Shown: positions 52,905 through 62,009, numbered from the stretch's first letter. The stretch is 64,000 nt of DNA from CAYXDO01 sp964463485 (GCA_964463485.1 CAYXDO010000013.1:45494-109493); one strand, 5' to 3'. Notes: a model not told the origin generated them from the sequence alone. A program made the numbers and translations.

Positions 52905-53023
52905 AGAGGCAGGATCAGGATCGTGAGGCAGGATAGGATCGGGCACGGGCACGAAGTCCTCGCACAGCCGCGCCGAATTTCGACGCTACTGGCTGGCCAG
53001 CGAGGGTCTCACTCATCGAGAGA
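52905..53023. repeat. Dispersed intergenic repeat, second copy (R2)
   Basis: An AGGCAGGAT-rich lead-in and (GGGCAC)2 are followed by a core at 52941-53023 that matches 29891-29980 with only a few substitutions and a short indel (GAAGTCCTCGCA-AGCCGCGCC, AATTTCGACGCTACTGGCT, GGTCTCACTCATCGAGAGA). It ends 12 bp from the glutamine synthetase stop codon, so it lies in that gene's 3' region. It lacks the right arm seen in R1. Confidence 0.75.
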
Positions 53024-53034
53024 CTCGCCGGAGC

Positions 53035-54090
53035 TCAGTCGAGGCCGGCGATGGACTTCAGAATTCGCCCAGCGACGCGGTAGGGGTCAGCGTTCGCGCC
53101 TGGCCGGCGATCTTCGATGTAGCCGTACCCGAGGAGGTCGATCGACCGCGGGATTCGCACGGACGCGCCGCGATTGGCGGCGCCGTAGCTGAAACGCTCC
53201 ATGCTGGACGTCTCGTGTAGGCCGGTCAGGCGCTGCTCGAGCCCGTGTCCGTACTCGGACAAGTGGGCGTGGTGCTTGGCCTCGAGGCGCTTGATCACGT
53301 CGTCTACGGCTTTGCGACCCGTCTTGGGATCGCGCATCTCGCGCGTGGAGAAGTTCGTGTGCATGCCTGCGCCGTTCCAGTCACCTCGCACGGGCTTTTG
53401 GTGGAGCGTCGCGGAGACTCCGAAGTCCTCGCCGACCCGATACAGGAGATATCGAGCGAACCAGAGGTGGTCGCAGGCCGCGAGCGCGTTGGCTTCCTCT
53501 CCCGGGAAGCCGCGGTGGCCGATCTGGAACTCCCATTGGCCGGGCATGACTTCGGCGTTGATTCCGTGGATCATGAGTCCGGCGTCGATACAAGCCTGAG
53601 TGTGGCGCTCGACCATGTCGCGGCCGAAGCACTCGTCTGCGCCGATCCCGCAGTAGAAGGGCCCCTGGGGTGCCGGATAGCCGCCCTTTGGCCAGCCGAG
53701 CGGGTCGCGGCCCTGGAACAGCGTGTACTCCTGCTCGAACCCGAACCAGGTGTCGACCTTCGCCGCGCCCGCGTCGAGCACGGCCCGCAGCCGCGCGCGG
53801 CTGTTGGACGCGTGGGGCGTTCCATCGGCGTTGAGGACCTCGCACATGACCAAGTAATTCCCGTTGCCCCGGATCGGATCGTTCACGAACGCGACCGGAT
53901 CGAGGAGCAAGTCGGAGTCGTGGCCGGTGGCCTGGTACGTGGACGACCCGTCGTACTGCCAGCGGGGGAACGTGCTCACGCTCACCGCGTTTGGGTCGGG
54001 GACGTGCACGACGCGAGCTTTGCTTCGCAGGTGCTGCGTGGGGGCGTGTCCGTCCATCCAGATGTACTCGGCCAGTTTGACTGCGCTCAT
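53035..54090 (-). CDS. glnII: Glutamine synthetase type II (eukaryotic-like GSII)
   Basis: Makes glutamine from glutamate, ammonia and ATP. ATG 54090 gives 351 aa starting MSAVKLAEYIWMDG. GSII motifs are WQYDGSSTYQATGHDSDLLL, WFGFEQEYTLFQ, GQWEFQIG, DWNGAGMHTNFSTREMR and AANRGASVRIPRS. The length is that of GSII rather than the 470-aa GSI, and the adenylylation-site region is absent. The frame open to 54162 is less likely. R2 lies just after the stop. Confidence 0.93.
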   Translation of the reverse strand: MSAVKLAEYIWMDGHAPTQHLRSKARVVHVPDPNAVSVSTFPRWQYDGSSTYQATGHDSDLLLDPVAFVNDPIRGNGNYLVMCEVLNADGTPHASNSRARLRAVLDAGAAKVDTWFGFEQEYTLFQGRDPLGWPKGGYPAPQGPFYCGIGADECFGRDMVERHTQACIDAGLMIHGINAEVMPGQWEFQIGHRGFPGEEANALAACDHLWFARYLLYRVGEDFGVSATLHQKPVRGDWNGAGMHTNFSTREMRDPKTGRKAVDDVIKRLEAKHHAHLSEYGHGLEQRLTGLHETSSMERFSYGAANRGASVRIPRSIDLLGYGYIEDRRPGANADPYRVAGRILKSIAGLD

Positions 54091-54170
54091 GATTGCCCTC
54101 TTGGTTGGGCTGCTCCTTTTGCAGCCCGCGTAGACAGGCGCACGTAATTCGCTTTCACGCACTGCGTCAA

Positions 54171-55232
54171 GTGGCGAAGGGCCGGCGCGTGCCTCAGAAT
54201 CGGGCGGTGGAGAAGCAGGTCGCCCTGCCCTTGCGCGCGCTCGAGGAGCTGCTCGTGCCGCTAGCTCAATCGCTGGAAGCGGGGCTCACGTTGCTCGAGC
54301 ACGCGAACGGTCCGGCGAGCGTGCTCATGCCGCGGCCGATTCAGCGAGCGTTGGACGCCGGTGCACGGCAGGGTCGGTCGGTCACTGAGCTGTTCACGTC
54401 TTTGGGGATTCTTTCGAACGCGCAGCTTGCGTTGCTCGCGGCAGCAGAGGCTCGCGGAGAGCCCGCGGTGGCGCTCCGCGCGGTAGCGGCGCGGGTCGGA
54501 GAAGAACGGAAGGACCTACGGAGACTAGCGCTTGGGCTCCTCTACCCGGCGTTCCTCGTCCTCACCACTCTGCTCGTGCAACCTCTGCCGAAGGTCGTGA
54601 CGGAGGGCCTGGCTGGGTACGGCAGCGCGGTGCTCGGGCCGCTCTTGCTGTTCACTGCGACGATCGCCGCGGCCGTGTTTTTCGTGCCGAGGTTGCATCC
54701 AGACGGCCTCCTTCTTCGCGGCGTGCGCGGGCTGCTTCTGCTGATCCCGCCGACCGCCTACGCGGCTCGCCACCGAGCGCTCGCGAGCTTCGCGGACGTG
54801 CTGGGAGCGAGCATCTCGGCAGGCCTGACGTTCAGGGACTCCGTGCCGCTCGCGTGCGAAGCCACCGGTCACCCTTCGTTTCGCGGTCGCGCGGATCGGG
54901 TGCTAGGGCGCATTGGCGAAGGCGCGACGCTCGCCGACGCGCTCATGAAAGAGCTTCGCTTGCCGCCGACCTTCGCGGCTTTGGTGGCGCACGGCGAGCG
55001 GGTCGGCAAGCTCGACGAGATCCTCCCGCAGCTTTCGATCGAACACGCCGCCAAGGCGCGCGCGGCCCTGGCCGCGACGATGGTCGTGACGCTGCTCTTC
55101 GCGGGCGTGGCGGTGATGGGTTACGTCGCGTACGAGGTTGCCAGCGGCTGGAACCGGATCTTCGAGGACCTCGCGAAGCCGTTGATGGACTTGAAAGGCC
55201 TGGGAGGGCTCGAGGGGCTGTTCCCCGAGTAG
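54171..55232 (+). CDS. GspF-like type II secretion/pilus assembly membrane protein
   Basis: A 353-aa protein with two T2SF-type domains and three or four TMs. The first half has LAQSLEAGLTLLE...LLAAAEARGEPAVALRAVA and the second FADVLGASISAGLTFRDSVPL with VAHGERVGKLDEILPQLS. The G-E-x-x-G-x-L motif is typical of GspF/PilC. The family norm is about 400 aa, so it is a little short. No other secretion genes are nearby, so it is an orphan. GTG 54171 is the chosen start; the longer frame from 54093 overlaps the divergent glnII promoter. Confidence 0.75.
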   Translation: MAKGRRVPQNRAVEKQVALPLRALEELLVPLAQSLEAGLTLLEHANGPASVLMPRPIQRALDAGARQGRSVTELFTSLGILSNAQLALLAAAEARGEPAVALRAVAARVGEERKDLRRLALGLLYPAFLVLTTLLVQPLPKVVTEGLAGYGSAVLGPLLLFTATIAAAVFFVPRLHPDGLLLRGVRGLLLLIPPTAYAARHRALASFADVLGASISAGLTFRDSVPLACEATGHPSFRGRADRVLGRIGEGATLADALMKELRLPPTFAALVAHGERVGKLDEILPQLSIEHAAKARAALAATMVVTLLFAGVAVMGYVAYEVASGWNRIFEDLAKPLMDLKGLGGLEGLFPE

Positions 55233-55280
55233 CTGTTTCGGGGCTCGACGGCCCATGGCTCCCGTGGATACAAACCGGCG

Positions 55281-57221
55281 ATGCCGCTGATTTCGGCCGA
55301 AGGGATCTCGCTCCAGTTTCGCGGGCGCACCTTGTTCGACGGAGCCAACCTCGCGATCGAGAAGGGTGACCGGCTGGGGATCGTCGGCCGCAATGGCAGC
55401 GGCAAGAGCACGCTGTTGCGTATTTTGACCGGGGAAGTCACCGCTGACTCCGGCCGGGTGAAGCGGGCTCGCGCCTGCCGGGTGGGCTACCTATCCCAGG
55501 AGCTCGGCGACCCCGGCGGCGGCACGCTCGTCCAGAGTGTGATGGCCCGGGCGCCCGGCCGCTCCGAGCTCGAAGCGGAGTTGGAGGAGTTGCTCGTGGA
55601 CGTGGGAGACGGTGACGACAGCCGGCTCGCGCGCGTGGCCGACTTACACGAGACACTGGCGGACCTCGACCGCCGCTTTGCGCCGCACCGCGCCGAGAGG
55701 ATTCTTTCGGGTCTGGGTTTCGAAAGATCCGACATGAGTCGGCCCGTTCGTGAGTTTTCCGGGGGCTGGCGAATGCGCGCGGCCTTGGCCGGCCTGCTCT
55801 TCGAGGACCCCGACGTGTTGTTGCTGGACGAGCCCACCAACCACCTCGATCTGCCCTCGGTGCGGTGGCTCGATGGGTTTCTCAAGGGTCTGAAGCAGTC
55901 GCTCGTGCTGATTTGTCACGACCGAGAGTTCCTGAACCGGCACATTCGAAGGGTCGCGAGCCTCGAGCTCGAAGGACTGCGACAATATCGCGGAGACTAC
56001 GACGACTACCTCGAGGAGAGGACCCTCGAGCTCGAGGTGCTGATGGCGCGGGTGAAGAACGAGGAAGCCCGGCGCAAGGAGCTCGAGTCTTTCGTGGAGC
56101 GATTCCGCGCCAAGGCGACCAAGGCTCGTCAGGCTCAGAGCAAGGCCAAGCTGATCGAGAAGATGCAGGAGCGCCAGGTGGTGCTCCCGAAGGTGCAAGA
56201 CTCCATCGTGCTCAAATTCCCGCCCTCGGAGCGTGCTGGAGACGTCGTGCTGAGCATCGACCGGCTGACCTTTGGATTCGGCGAGGAGGGGCTCTTCGAC
56301 GGGTTGAATCTCACCGTGCGTCGGCAGGACCGCATCGCGATCGTGGGCCGAAACGGGGCCGGCAAGACGACGCTCCTCAAGTTGATCGCGGGAGAGCTCG
56401 AGCCGCGGAGCGGGACGATTCGGCTCGGTCAGAACGTGCGTACGAGTTATTACGCGCAACATCACGCGGACGTGCTCCGAAGAGACTCCACGGTCTTCGA
56501 GGAGGTTCAGCGTGCCGCGCCGAGCTTCGGACAGACTCAGGTGCGGGCGGTGTGCGGAGCGTTTCTGTTCTCGGGGGACGACGTCGAAAAGAAGGTGGCG
56601 GTGCTGTCCGGAGGCGAGAAGGCGCGAGTCGCGCTCGCGAGGATGTTGGCCGCGCCGGGGAACTTGTTGCTCCTCGACGAGCCTACGAACCACTTGGACA
56701 CCGACTCAGCCGAGCGACTCACCGACTCACTCGAGACCTACGACGGAACGCTGCTCTTCGTTTCTCACAACCTCGACTTCGCGAAGCGTCTGTCTACTCA
56801 GGTTTGGGACCTCACCGGCGGGCGGCTCGAAGTGTATCCAGGTTCGTTGGGTGAGTACCTCGAGAAGCTCGAGGAGCGCGCCCGAATGGACGTCGAGGAC
56901 GCCCGCGACACGCCCGACGCGAGCCCCAAGACCAAGGACGACAAGAGAGCCGCGCGCCGCGCCGACGCGGAGCGCCGCAAAGAGCGGTCGCGCTTTCAAA
57001 AACCCGTGACCGACGCCGAGGCCCACGTGGCCAAGCTCGAAGCCGAACGCGCCGACCTCGAGGCCCGACTCGCCGACCCAGATATTCACAGGGACCCTCC
57101 GAAGATGCAGAAGCTCGCCAAACGCTTCCACGACCTCGGTCCGGAGCTCGACGCCGCGATGGTCAAGTGGGAGCAGCTCGAGGCCAGACTGCAAGAGTTC
57201 GATCGCGGAGAGCAGTCGTAG
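55281..57221 (+). CDS. ABC-F family ATPase
   Basis: A 646-aa soluble tandem ABC ATPase; ABC-F proteins act on the ribosome. Domain 1: IVGRNGSGKSTLLRILTGE, signature REFSGGWRMRAALAGLLFE, LLLDEPTNHLD. A charged linker follows (RFRAKATKARQAQSKAKLIE). Domain 2: IVGRNGAGKTTLLKLIAGE, VLSGGEKARVALARMLA, LLLDEPTNHLDTDS. A C-terminal coiled coil (DAEAHVAKLEAERADLEARL) is as in Uup/YdiF-like members. No TM. Highly confident family call; the subfamily is less certain. Confidence 0.93.
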   Translation: MPLISAEGISLQFRGRTLFDGANLAIEKGDRLGIVGRNGSGKSTLLRILTGEVTADSGRVKRARACRVGYLSQELGDPGGGTLVQSVMARAPGRSELEAELEELLVDVGDGDDSRLARVADLHETLADLDRRFAPHRAERILSGLGFERSDMSRPVREFSGGWRMRAALAGLLFEDPDVLLLDEPTNHLDLPSVRWLDGFLKGLKQSLVLICHDREFLNRHIRRVASLELEGLRQYRGDYDDYLEERTLELEVLMARVKNEEARRKELESFVERFRAKATKARQAQSKAKLIEKMQERQVVLPKVQDSIVLKFPPSERAGDVVLSIDRLTFGFGEEGLFDGLNLTVRRQDRIAIVGRNGAGKTTLLKLIAGELEPRSGTIRLGQNVRTSYYAQHHADVLRRDSTVFEEVQRAAPSFGQTQVRAVCGAFLFSGDDVEKKVAVLSGGEKARVALARMLAAPGNLLLLDEPTNHLDTDSAERLTDSLETYDGTLLFVSHNLDFAKRLSTQVWDLTGGRLEVYPGSLGEYLEKLEERARMDVEDARDTPDASPKTKDDKRAARRADAERRKERSRFQKPVTDAEAHVAKLEAERADLEARLADPDIHRDPPKMQKLAKRFHDLGPELDAAMVKWEQLEARLQEFDRGEQS

Positions 57222-57222
57222 T

Positions 57223-57675
57223 ATGTGGAAAGCACCAGGAATGGTCACGGGACTCGTCTGGCTGTTCTCCGGGACGGCAGGTGCAACGAAGTGCGGCGAG
57301 TTCGCACGAATCGCGGAGGCGGCCCAAGTAGCGGACCTCGTGGTCGTGGCCACAATTACTTCGTCCCAAGCGATTGACGCCTCGGGGATGCTCGGTCGAG
57401 TCGGAATTCGCATCGACCGGGTTCTTAGCGGATGGCATATCCGGCGTGACCTTGAAATTGCGCTCTCTACTAACGCGGCGGGGCCGCTCGGAAGCGATCT
57501 ACGAATCGGATCTCGTTGGCTTTTCGCTCTGGAGGCGGAATTTTTTGATTACAGCGTGATTCCTTGTGCCGAGTCTTACGCTGAAGTTGAAGCCAGCGAC
57601 TGCCTCCGTTTTCCGCTGACGAACTCGCGGATGAGTTTGTCTGAGTTGCAGATGCTTGTTGGGGGTGAGCGGTAG
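57223..57675 (+). CDS. Exported protein of unknown function
   Basis: A 150-aa protein with a signal peptide (MWKAPGMVTGLVWLFSGTAG). The mature start TKCGEFARIAEAAQVADLVV, then VGIRIDRVLSGWHIRRDLEI and SRWLFALEAEFFDYSVIPC, suggests a small OB/beta domain similar to NTR-like secreted modules. Three Cys are visible. The DNA is less GC-rich than upstream (more A/T-ending codons, for example TTTTTTGATTACAG). It is the first gene of the repeat-rich accessory region and is followed after 5 bp by repeat J1. Confidence 0.6.
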   Translation: MWKAPGMVTGLVWLFSGTAGATKCGEFARIAEAAQVADLVVVATITSSQAIDASGMLGRVGIRIDRVLSGWHIRRDLEIALSTNAAGPLGSDLRIGSRWLFALEAEFFDYSVIPCAESYAEVEASDCLRFPLTNSRMSLSELQMLVGGER

Positions 57676-57680
57676 CCGAG

Positions 57681-57770
57681 TAGGGGTAGGGTCCAGCAAC
57701 TTCGGTATTCGTGAAAACGTGGTATTTCTGGAGTTTGGATGAGTCGGGACGGGATGAGTTCGAACGCCTG
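57681..57770. repeat. Junction repeat J, copy 1 (internally shortened)
   Basis: It begins TAGGGGTAGGGTCCAGCAAC shortly after a stop codon and runs on as CTTCGGTATTCGTGAAAAC. It lacks the central 90 bp of copies 3 and 4 and jumps from GGATGAGTTCGAA directly to CGCCTGGC before the Ig module. Compare 58431-58551, 59805-59955 and 62050-62220. Confidence 0.75.
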
Positions 57771-58598
57771 GCGAGTCTGCCCGACCACGGAGTCCTCACG
57801 AAGCCCGACGACACTCCGTTGTCGGGAATGAGCAATGTCGGAGTCGTGCTGAGATACCAGCCCGCGGCCAACTACGCGGGCCCAGACCAAATCGTGTTTT
57901 TGGTCCGCGACCAGACCGAGGCTTCCGTTCCCGCCGCCGTGTCGCTTACGATCACCCCAGTGAACGACGCGCCGCGCTTCACCTCGACGGCCCCGTTGGC
58001 CGTCGCCGAGGACACCGAGCTGGTGTACGACGCCGAAGCCGTCGACGTCGAGGGCAGCGCGCTGACTTACGCGCTGAAGGCGAGCCCGCCGAGCATGAGG
58101 CTGGACGTCACGACCGGAGTGATTCGGTGGACGCCGACCAACGCGGACGTGGGAGTGCACACGGTGAGTATCGAGGTGACCGACGCCGAGAGACTCTCTG
58201 CCACTCAGACCTTCTCGATCCGCGTCGAGAACCGGAATGACTTGCCGGAGTTCACGTCGACGCCCATCACGCGAGGCTACCCAGGAGTCCAGTACAGCTA
58301 CCTGGCCAAGGCGACGGACCCCGACCGCAACGAGACCGCGCTCTTGCGCTTCGCGGCGACCGCGGGTCCGACGGGACTGACAGTCGACCGACTCTCCGGA
58401 GAGGTGAAGTTCAGGTCAACGGCGACCGGGAGGGGGTCCAGCGACTTCGATGAAGACGTGCTGTATCGAGAGTTGGATGAGTCGCAATGGCGTGAGTTCG
58501 CACGTGCTTCAGCAGTCGAAGGCGGGCCCGCTGGGTGGAATTCCGGCGGCCCAAATCTGAATCGGACCGGACAGCGAGGACAGCAGTGCGCTCAATAA
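57711..58598 (+). CDS. Cadherin/Ig-like module protein (copy 1, open frame intact)
   Basis: A 295-aa frame from GTG 57711 with no Shine-Dalgarno sequence or signal peptide. Residues about 23-240 hold a partial domain (SLPDHGVLTKPDDTP, NYAGPDQIVFLVRDQTEASV) and two He_PIG/cadherin-like domains (RFTSTAPLAVAEDTELVYDA, GVIRWTPTNADVGVHTVSIE, FTSTPITRGYPGVQYSYLAK). The tail (DESQWREFARASAVEG) comes from repeat J2. The module is near-identical to copies at 59955-60548 and 63206-63877. It may be a displaced fragment of a larger gene rather than a free-standing gene. It overlaps the next gene by 13 bp. Confidence 0.5.
   Translation: MKTWYFWSLDESGRDEFERLASLPDHGVLTKPDDTPLSGMSNVGVVLRYQPAANYAGPDQIVFLVRDQTEASVPAAVSLTITPVNDAPRFTSTAPLAVAEDTELVYDAEAVDVEGSALTYALKASPPSMRLDVTTGVIRWTPTNADVGVHTVSIEVTDAERLSATQTFSIRVENRNDLPEFTSTPITRGYPGVQYSYLAKATDPDRNETALLRFAATAGPTGLTVDRLSGEVKFRSTATGRGSSDFDEDVLYRELDESQWREFARASAVEGGPAGWNSGGPNLNRTGQRGQQCAQ
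57772..58432. repeat. Ig-module repeat, copy 1
   Basis: A direct repeat of about 660 bp. Over 57940-58410 it differs from copy 2 at only a handful of positions (for example AACGAC/AACGGC at the start, CTCTCC/GTCTCC at the end). Its left edge joins J1 and its right edge joins J2 at GCGACCGGGAG. Copy 3 continues past this point, so copy 1 is 3'-truncated. Confidence 0.88.
58431..58551. repeat. Junction repeat J, copy 2
   Basis: GGGGTCCAGCGACTTCG is followed by a diverged stretch (ATGAAGACGTGCTGTATCGAG) and then GGATGAGTCGCAATGGCGTG, GAGTTCGCACGTGCTTCAGC and GGAATTCCGGCGGCC. It fuses the 3' end of Ig copy 1 to the spacer before the propeller gene at 58586. Confidence 0.7.
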
Positions 58599-59800
58599 CA
58601 GACGTCACGACATGGCTCATCACTACTCTCATTATCCTGGGACTGCGTGCGGTGGCGAACGCGGATAACTGGGACTGGGAGCGGCAGTTTCCTTGCAAGG
58701 TTCAGCTATACAACGGCGCCGTGGCGGACTCCGTCCTGGTTCTTCTAGCATCACCGGGTGGCAGGGTCCATGTCGTCGACCTCGCGACCGGTGCGGTGCG
58801 GGAGAGCATTAGCTTGGGGGCCGCGCCCGCCAAGGCAATGTGGGCGGGACTGAACATTCTCGCGCTCGGGTCGGACCTTGGGATCGTGTACGCGTTGAAT
58901 CTGGAGACAAGGGAACTTCTATGGAGAACGTCCTCAAACAAAAAGACTGATCTCCTGGGTGCGGATCCGGCAACGAAGCGCATTCTCCTTGCCGAAGACC
59001 GATATGTACTGACCGCTGTCTCGCCGGATGGTGACGTCCTGTGGCGCGCTCGGACGTGGTCTGGTGACGCAGTGCTGGCTGGGGAATTTGTGTTCGACAG
59101 GGACGGGGTTCTCACCGCGACATCAGGTGTCTGGCTTTGGACCCGCCAGTATGGTGGCCGATCGGCCACTCTGGCCTCGAGCACGTCAGTTGCATTCTCC
59201 ATGACCCGTCCATGGACAAAGGAGGGTGTCCTTGAGCTTCAAGCTCGGCAGCTGCGGGGTGGCCGACTCCTATGGCGGCGGCGGCTAGGTCCGAAGTTTG
59301 ACATGGTGGCTGCCGCTCACTGCGGCGGTCGCGTGGTGCTGACCAGCGTTCAGTATGCCCACGTTCCCCCGTCCCAGCATGTTCGAGGATTCAACACAAG
59401 CACCGGCGAGGAACTCTGGCGGGCCGACATCCAGGGTCCTGTCCCCAAAGCTCCATTTTCGCCAGTCCATGTTTCATCCAACTTCGTCTGTTTCTCGTCC
59501 GAGGAGGGAGCCTGGGCGCTGTCGTGCGAGGATGGCCGAGTCCTTTGGTCTCGCAATGGATGGAACGCCATCCTAGGGGTGGACGACAGCAGTTTCTATG
59601 TTACCGACGGGTGCATGGTCCAACGTGTTCACGAGTCTGGCAGGGTACTGTGGGGAGTCAGCTCACCGGTGGATGCCCCTGCCACCCGTGACGTCTGGCT
59701 GTCAGACCCCCACAGGATCAGGCTGGCGCCTGTCGAGAAGGAGGCCAACGGGTCCAAAGCGGTTAAGCACTTCGGCGAGCCCGTTCTTCCGCGGCAGTAG
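58586..59800 (+). CDS. Secreted PQQ-like beta-propeller protein
   Basis: A 404-aa exported protein. GTG 58586 has GAGGA 5 bp upstream and opens a signal peptide (MRSITDVTTWLITTLIILGL, cleavage near ANA). Repeated blades have the PQQ/BamB-type pattern: GGRVHVVDLATGAVRESISL, GIVYALNLETRELLWRTSS, VRGFNTSTGEELWRADIQG and WALSCEDGRVLWSRNGWN. The DNA is less GC-rich than the rest of the window. It sits between J2 and J3. A related, broken gene follows at 60907. Function is unknown; a binding or scaffold role is inferred. Confidence 0.75.
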   Translation: MRSITDVTTWLITTLIILGLRAVANADNWDWERQFPCKVQLYNGAVADSVLVLLASPGGRVHVVDLATGAVRESISLGAAPAKAMWAGLNILALGSDLGIVYALNLETRELLWRTSSNKKTDLLGADPATKRILLAEDRYVLTAVSPDGDVLWRARTWSGDAVLAGEFVFDRDGVLTATSGVWLWTRQYGGRSATLASSTSVAFSMTRPWTKEGVLELQARQLRGGRLLWRRRLGPKFDMVAAAHCGGRVVLTSVQYAHVPPSQHVRGFNTSTGEELWRADIQGPVPKAPFSPVHVSSNFVCFSSEEGAWALSCEDGRVLWSRNGWNAILGVDDSSFYVTDGCMVQRVHESGRVLWGVSSPVDAPATRDVWLSDPHRIRLAPVEKEANGSKAVKHFGEPVLPRQ

Positions 59801-59804
59801 GAAT

Positions 59805-59955
59805 AGGGGGTAGGGGTCCAGCGACTTCAGTATTCGTGAAAACCTGGTATTTCGAGAGTTCGGATGAGTCGCAATGACATGAGTTCGCGTCCTTCAGCCG
59901 TCGAAATCGCGCCCGCTGGCCGGCCTCTCTGGGCTCGCGCATACTTCGGCCTTCG
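59805..59955. repeat. Junction repeat J, copy 3
   Basis: It starts AGGGGGTAGGGGTCCAGCGA five bases after the propeller gene's stop and ends ATACTTCGGCCTTCGACGG, where it joins Ig copy 2. It is colinear with J4 over nearly its whole length with a few substitutions and a short deletion. Confidence 0.78.
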
Positions 59956-60907
59956 ACGGCACCCCGTTGTCGGGGATGAGCAATGTCGGAGTCGTGCTGA
60001 GATACCAGTCCGCGGCCAACTGCGCGGGCCCAGACCAAATCGTATTCTTGGTGCGCACCAGACCGAGCCTTCCCTTCCCGCCGCCGTGTCGCTTACGATC
60101 ACCCCAGTGAACGGCGCGCCGCGCTTCACCTCGACGGCCCCGTTGGCCGTCGCCGAGGACACCGAGCTGGTGTACGACGCCGAAGCCGTCGACGTCGAGG
60201 GCAGCGCGCTGACTTACGCGCTGAAGGCGAGCCCGCCGAGCATGAGGCTGGACGTCACGACCGGAGTGATTCGGTGGACGCCGACCAACGCGGACGTGGG
60301 AGTGCACACGGTGAGTATCGAGGTGACCGACGCCGAGAGACTCTCTGCCACTCAGACCTTCTCGATCCGCGTCGAGAACCGGAATGACTTGCCGGAGTTC
60401 ACGTCGACGCCCATCACGCGAGGCTACCCAGGAGTCCAGTACAGCTACCTGGCCAAGGCGACGGACCCCGACCGCAACGAGACCGCGCTCTTGCGCTTCG
60501 CGGCGACCGCGGGTCCGACGGGACTGACGGTCGACCGAGTCTCCGGAGAGGTACATGCTCAATGCTCGCATCGGTATTCCGATCCACGAGGTGAGCCATT
60601 GAATTCCGTTTTACCATCTGTGGACAGGTTGGCTGGCGACGGCGCCCTTGTTGCGGCCGCGCAGGGCCAGTACCTCAACGCGAATGCCGCCATTCGTGTG
60701 CATCTCGGAGGGACCAGAGGAGTTCGGACGTATTTGAAAGAAGGAGAACCAAATCGGCGTATCCGGCCAAATGAACTCGGGGGAGACGCGTTGAGTAGCG
60801 ACCCCTTTGGCGGAGGAATACTCAGCCTCCAGGACGCCCAAGCCTACGAGTATCAGGGCTTGGATTTTATCCAGTGGCTATACGGCCTACGAATTCGAAC
60901 ACCGTAG
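59864..60907 (+). pseudogene. Ig module copy 2, frameshifted, with a different C-terminal tail
   Basis: The frame is open from ATG 59864 in J3 for 347 codons, but the first 65 residues are J3 and Ig sequence in the wrong frame. A 1-bp deletion near 60053 (GGTGCGCACCAG against GGTCCGCGACCAG in copy 1) brings it into the Ig frame at LPAAVSLTITP. The two cadherin-like domains follow almost unchanged. At 60549 the module breaks off and a unique tail of about 115 aa begins (LNANAAIRVHLGGTRGVRTY, LQDAQAYEYQGLDFIQWLYG). The tail is not recognised. The TAG stop overlaps the GTG of the next gene. Confidence 0.55.
59955..60548. repeat. Ig-module repeat, copy 2
   Basis: A direct repeat of about 590 bp. 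The left boundary (at CGACGGCACCCCG) and right boundary (at GGAGAGGT) are both further in than those of copy 1. The copies are therefore independently truncated derivatives of a longer parent that resembles copy 3. Confidence 0.88.
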
Positions 60908-62009
60908 TGCCACCCCACGCACTGCGCGCAGTGGTGGCGACGACGTTCCTGTTGGCCCAGACGGGTGACCATACGGCAGTGGCGACGGGGATGCCCGTCC
61001 CAGGGGTTGGCGCTGCAGCCCTGCTCGCCGACGGTCAAGTCGTGTTGACTTTTGAGGGGATTTCACTCCTTGAAGGCAAAGTTCTTTGGCCGATCGACGG
61101 CAGTGAGCCGACAGGAATTCATGCGGCGCCCCACGGCGACCTGTTTGTTGTCCAACATCCCGTTTCTCTTTCTGCTTTTTCCGCGCGACGCGAATTGTGG
61201 CGCCAGCCTCAGGCTGAGTACGCAACGGTTCTGGTTATGGCGGTGACGGCTTCGACGACCGTAGTCGCCGACGGCACACAACTCGCGGTGCTCGAACTCA
61301 CTTCGGGCATGAGGTTATGGTCGGTTCCAGCGAAATCCTACGACCTGGCAGTCCAAGGCTTCAAATCAACGATCTTTATCGCGGAGACGGACCAACTCAC
61401 CGCACGCAATGAGCGCGACGATCCGTTCGGTGGAGGGCCCGCGGGCGTTTCGGGCCCATTCCGAACCTGGAGGTAGCGGAAGGGGTCGCCATCGTCGGGG
61501 GGAAGTCACCTGCTGGCTGGGTGGCAGGTCACGGCAGTCACGATGGTCGCATTCTCTGGCAGAGGAAGTTCGGTACCCGTGTTTACAGCACTAAGCGCTG
61601 CGGACCCCACGTCATAGTGGCCAGAATGGACGCGGACGTCGGATCTGAGGCAATTGAGGGGAACACAGGCCGAACACTGTGGCGGACCAAGGAAGGCGTC
61701 TTTGAAACAGACGCAAAACTGGCTCGCGGGTTGGGCTGGAGATACGCCAACGACGGGACCACGTTCACAGCCATCGACTGCGAAACCGGAAAAGTGGTCT
61801 GGACCAGCGAGAGTTCGTTCCGGCACGACCATCGAGTTGGCAACTCCTCCGAGCTTTTCTTCATGATTGGCAGAAGTCCGGGAGCGAGCAGCGCGATGGA
61901 GCTTTGGTCGTTGCGTGTCGCAGACGGCAAAGCAACCCGACTGTTGGGGCCCGCGGACTTCGCCGCCGCATCGAAAGTAAGGCCACGATTTCGCGGCGGG
62001 CCTATCTGA
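60907..62009 (+). pseudogene. PQQ-like beta-propeller gene, second copy, broken by a frameshift
   Basis: GTG 60907 overlaps the preceding TAG and begins a signal-like MPPHALRAVVATTFLLAQTG. The first frame gives propeller blades (SLLEGKVLWPIDGSEPTG, LAVLELTSGMRLWSVPAKSY) and stops at 61476. The next frame continues without a gap in homology (IPNLEVAEGVAIVGGKSPAG, HDGRILWQRKFG, IEGNTGRTLWRTKEGV, IDCETGKVVWTSESSF) to 62009. A single 1-bp change between about 61440 and 61470 would restore one 367-aa protein related to 58586-59800. Pseudogene or sequencing error cannot be told apart here. Confidence 0.65.

Larger units (their letters stand above)
52437..53034. other. 598-bp intergenic region between carboxylase operon and glutamine synthetase
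   Basis: It contains, left to right, a terminator hairpin oriented for the minus strand (52515-52556), a smaller hairpin (52574-52604), a 12-codon minus-strand frame with a strong ribosome binding site, and the dispersed repeat R2 (52905-53023). Between 52645 and 52905 I see only a weak continuation of the minus-strand frame and no convincing gene. Confidence 0.6.

Noticed and set aside
54171..55232. Evidence for a complete type II secretion locus
   Set aside because: Only a GspF-like gene is present; the neighbours are glnII and an ABC-F gene.
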